Positions 13,384 to 15,530 of a stretch of 15,530 nucleotides of DNA are shown in pieces. How positions within the stretch are numbered: position 1 is the first letter of the stretch; each line of letters starts with the position of its first letter. A model generated the notes under the pieces. The model did no database searches and had not been told where the DNA came from. It saw nothing but the letters and a program-made list of their open reading frames with translations. Source of the DNA: Actinomycetes bacterium (GTDB lineage: Bacteria; Actinomycetota; Acidimicrobiia; Acidimicrobiales; RAAP-2); contig JAJYZN010000051.1 in the NCBI GenBank assembly GCA_021799915.1, positions 1 through 15,530 on the forward strand, written 5' to 3'. Made by a program: the position numbers and the translations under genes.

Positions 13384-15018
13384 GTGACGGTAACGTCAAT
13401 CGAGTTACGAGGACAACCCGGCTGGGCGGGTCGGGTACGCCGCCATGGGCACATCCGAAGCGATCACGTGGCCCTCCGATCCGAATCGGACACGTGCACC
13501 TACGCCGAACTCGATCACTTGGTAGACCGTCTGACCGGTGTCCTGGCGGATGCCGGAGTCCGAAAAGGCGACCGCGTGGTGGTGCTCATGGGGAACTCCA
13601 TCGAGATGGTAGCGATCCTGCTTGCCATCAACCGGATGGGATCTATCGCGGTACCGGTCAATTTCAGGCTCGTTGCCGACGAGGTCCGCTACGTGTTCGT
13701 TGATTGCGGCGCCGTGGCGCTGGTCACCGACACAGAGCGAGCTGAAGTAGTCGGTGTCGTGCGGAACTCTCTTGGGGAATCGATCCCCTGCCTCGTCCAC
13801 AGGGCGAGACCAGCCACAGAGAGTACCGCTGCAGGTAGGGAAGGCGGAGCGCACCCGGATCGTGCCGGACGCGGAGCGCAATGGCTCGACCAGGCACTCG
13901 CTCGCTGTAAGACGCCACCGGTCGAAGCAGACGTTGGATCAGACGCCACCGCCTTCATCATGTACACCTCGGGAACGACCGGTCACCCAAAGGGTGCGAT
14001 GCTGACGCACGACAATTTGTACTGGCAGGCATTCAATTACATGGTCGCGGCGCGCTTCGTGGACGAAGACGCCATCACCATGATCAGTGTCCCCATCTTC
14101 CACATCGCCGCTATCGGCGGAATTGTTCCGACGCTCACGCTGGGAGCCACGTGCCTCATCATGCCGAGCGGAGCCTTCGATGCCGGGCACCTCATCGACG
14201 TCGTGGAGGAGCAAGAGGTCACGGACATGTTCCTGGTGCCCACGCAGTGGCAGGCGGTGTGTGCTCTTCCTGGTCTCCTCGAACGTCGCTTCAAGCTTCG
14301 CTCGATCGGATGGGGGGCATCTCCAACCACCGAGGGCATCTTGAGGGATATGGCCCGCTGCTTCCCCGGCACCACGATCGTGGCGTTGTTCGGTCAGACC
14401 GAGATGGCACCGGTGACCTGTGCGCTCCGCGGCGAGGACTCGCTGCGGAAGATGGGATCCGTTGGTACGCCCGTCGCTTCCGTTGACATTCGCGTCGTAG
14501 ACGATGCGATGAATGACGTACCTGACGGCGCTGTGGGGGAGATCGTCTATCGCGGGCCGAATCTCATGCGGGGGTACTGGAACGACGCTGCAGCCACCGA
14601 AGACGCATTCCGCGGGGGCTGGTTCCATTCAGGCGACCTGGTTCGCAAGGACGCGGATGGCTTCATCTACGTCGTCGACCGCAAGAAGGACATGATCGTG
14701 TCAGGTGGAGAGAATGTCTACTGCGCCGAGGTGGAGCAGATATTGGCGGATCACGAAATGGTTCTGGAAGCTTCGGTGGTCGGATGTCCGCACCCGAAGT
14801 GGGGCGAAACGCCGGTGGCCTATCTGGTGCCGGTAGACCCGAATCGGCCTCCCGAGTCTGCGGAAGTTCTCCTTTGGTGTCGAGAGCGAATGGCCGTGTT
14901 CAAGTGCCCTACGCGTGCCTTCGTGGTTCCCGAACTTCCCCGAAACGCGTCGGGCAAGGTGGTGAAAGGTGAGCTTCGGGCGGACGTGGAGCGTCGCCGC
15001 GCCGCTAGCGGGGATTGA
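13384..15018 (+). CDS. AMP-forming acyl-CoA synthetase, second copy
   Basis: This 544-residue ANL-family ligase forms acyl-CoA through acyl-AMP. Motifs: YTSGTTGHPKG (194-204), FGQTEM (336-341), WFHSGDL (413-419, ribose-binding Asp418), VDRKKD (431-436) followed by MIVSGGENVY, and catalytic Lys525 in ASGKVVKG. A polar, Gly/Arg-rich insert around 141-165 is absent from the ligase at 1075-2634, and the two proteins clearly differ, so they likely take different acids or act at different stages. The start is GTG at 13384 with only a weak ribosome site; no better start is seen nearby, and the N-terminus up to TYAELD (39-44) fits the family. It is divergent from the SDR at 12437 and ends about 290 bp before the putative insertion element. 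Confidence 0.92.
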   Translation: MTVTSIELRGQPGWAGRVRRHGHIRSDHVALRSESDTCTYAELDHLVDRLTGVLADAGVRKGDRVVVLMGNSIEMVAILLAINRMGSIAVPVNFRLVADEVRYVFVDCGAVALVTDTERAEVVGVVRNSLGESIPCLVHRARPATESTAAGREGGAHPDRAGRGAQWLDQALARCKTPPVEADVGSDATAFIMYTSGTTGHPKGAMLTHDNLYWQAFNYMVAARFVDEDAITMISVPIFHIAAIGGIVPTLTLGATCLIMPSGAFDAGHLIDVVEEQEVTDMFLVPTQWQAVCALPGLLERRFKLRSIGWGASPTTEGILRDMARCFPGTTIVALFGQTEMAPVTCALRGEDSLRKMGSVGTPVASVDIRVVDDAMNDVPDGAVGEIVYRGPNLMRGYWNDAAATEDAFRGGWFHSGDLVRKDADGFIYVVDRKKDMIVSGGENVYCAEVEQILADHEMVLEASVVGCPHPKWGETPVAYLVPVDPNRPPESAEVLLWCRERMAVFKCPTRAFVVPELPRNASGKVVKGELRADVERRRAASGD

Positions 15019-15311
15019 TCGAATCGGTCATGCACCCGGGAGCACTCGCCGAGGGAATGGGCGCCGCGAAGCTGGGGGTCGAAGTGCAACGACGCCATCT
15101 ACCCTGACGACCGCAAAGCTTGTTCGGGCTGAGCGGGAACGGGCCGGATCCCGCGGCGAGACCAACGCAGTACCTCCACGGACGATCAGCGAAGTGCTGG
15201 ATATCCCGTGACATCGCCATGCGCCGTACCGACCTCAGGGGCACCGACGCGCCCGCTCCCGTCGCCCGGGAGTCCTCAGAGCGCGATCCTCGGTGAGGTC
15301 GAGTGCGGACC
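15019..15311. other. Gene-free stretch between the ligase and the insertion element
   Basis: I see no supported gene here; short frames in all directions lack ribosome sites and family motifs. A hairpin CTCCCG-TCGCC-CGGGAG lies at 15256-15272 without a T-run. The ATG at 15030 opens only 25 codons. The stretch may be remnant sequence left beside the insertion. Confidence 0.5.
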
Positions 15312-15530
15312 TGACCGGGTCCCCCCGAGCTGATCCACCCGTTGTGCGAGTCCGAGCCCCAACATTGGGGGAAGGAGGACAGCACAGCTATGAAACGACG
15401 TCTGCACACCCCCGAACAGAACATCAGGAAGCTGGCCGAGGGCGAGAAGCTCCTCGGCCAGGGCCAGTCGATCGAAGAGGTGGCCAGGCACCTCGAGATC
15501 ACTGACTCGACCTGGCACCGCTGGAAGAAC
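15312..15530 (+). mobile_element. Left part of an IS3-family insertion sequence (right end outside window)
   Basis: The IS3-type orfA beginning at 15390 shows that an insertion sequence enters the window here. The exact left end is not determined. TGACCGGGTCCC at 15312 starts with the TG that IS3 ends carry and is 78 bp before the orfA start, a usual distance; TGATCC at 15331 is another option. The matching right inverted repeat and target duplication lie outside the window. Confidence 0.6.
15390..15530 (+). CDS. IS3-family transposase OrfA, N-terminal part (truncated by window edge)
   Basis: Forty-seven codons are visible. The N-terminus MKRRLHTPEQNIRKLAEGE and the helix-turn-helix segment SIEEVARHLEITDSTWHRW (27-45) closely follow the common OrfA pattern (MKRR-HTPEQ-IRKL then EV-RHL then T-HRW). 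OrfA binds the inverted repeats, and in IS3 elements it is joined by a -1 frameshift to the DDE integrase OrfB, expected downstream of this window. AAGGAGG at 15372-15378 lies 11 nt before the ATG, somewhat far. The family call is secure; whether the element is intact cannot be seen. Confidence 0.92.
   Translation, partial: MKRRLHTPEQNIRKLAEGEKLLGQGQSIEEVARHLEITDSTWHRWKN

Noticed and set aside
15030..15107. A 25-codon frame starting ATG after the second ligase, as remnant of a disrupted gene
   Set aside because: The start looks gene-like, but no ribosome site or continuing homology is visible, and it stops well before the insertion element.
15005..15502. A 165-codon minus-strand frame across the insertion-element boundary
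   Set aside because: It lies antisense to the clear IS3 orfA and shows no domain.

Overview
The window looks like a chromosomal stretch from a high-GC, soil- or water-type actinobacterium. GC is high throughout, several starts are GTG or TTG, Shine-Dalgarno sites are strong, and one gene (9940-10818) belongs to the mycothiol-dependent maleylpyruvate isomerase family; mycothiol is an actinobacterial thiol. I cannot name a genus.

Layout. (1) 1-4011, minus strand: a catabolic cluster read as acyl-CoA dehydrogenase (2821-4011), AMP-forming acyl-CoA ligase (1075-2634), SMP-30/gluconolactonase-like protein (152-1078), then the start of an NTF2/SnoaL-like protein (1-148). The last three are tightly packed, with a 4-nt overlap and then a 3-nt gap. 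(2) 4136-4723, plus: a carboxymuconolactone-decarboxylase-like (CMD/AhpD-like) protein, divergent from the dehydrogenase. (3) 4893-8727, minus: a complete ribose-type (CUT2) ABC importer in the order lipoprotein binding protein, double ATPase, permease, joined by two GTGA overlaps. It has a candidate promoter, an overlapping inverted repeat and a roughly 200-nt leader upstream. (4) 9113-9766, minus: a second CMD/AhpD-like protein with a CxxC motif, starting at TTG. It is divergent from a plus-strand run (9940-12376) of a mycothiol-dependent isomerase-like enzyme, a short-chain dehydrogenase (SDR) and an FMN-reductase-like flavoprotein. (5) 12437-13201, minus: a second SDR, divergent from a second acyl-CoA ligase (13384-15018, plus). 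(6) 15019-15311: no supported gene. Then comes the left part of an IS3-family element, whose orfA starts at 15390 and runs off the window.

How it may work together (inference). The importer would bring in a small polar or cyclic compound. The SMP-30-like protein could open a lactone, the ligases would make CoA thioesters, the dehydrogenase would insert a double bond, and the SDRs would oxidise or reduce hydroxy/oxo groups. The CMD-like and mycothiol-dependent proteins suggest electrophile or ring-product handling, or thiol-linked redox protection. The substrate is not identifiable from sequence alone.

The most interesting non-coding signal is a recurrent, roughly palindromic motif (core GCATAC/GTATAC, resembling TTGTATACAA). 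It lies in the intergenic regions upstream of the first ligase, the dehydrogenase, the divergent CMD-like/isomerase pair and, in variant form, the ABC importer. This suggests one regulator, not encoded here, controlling the separate transcription units. No rRNA, tRNA or CRISPR array was seen.
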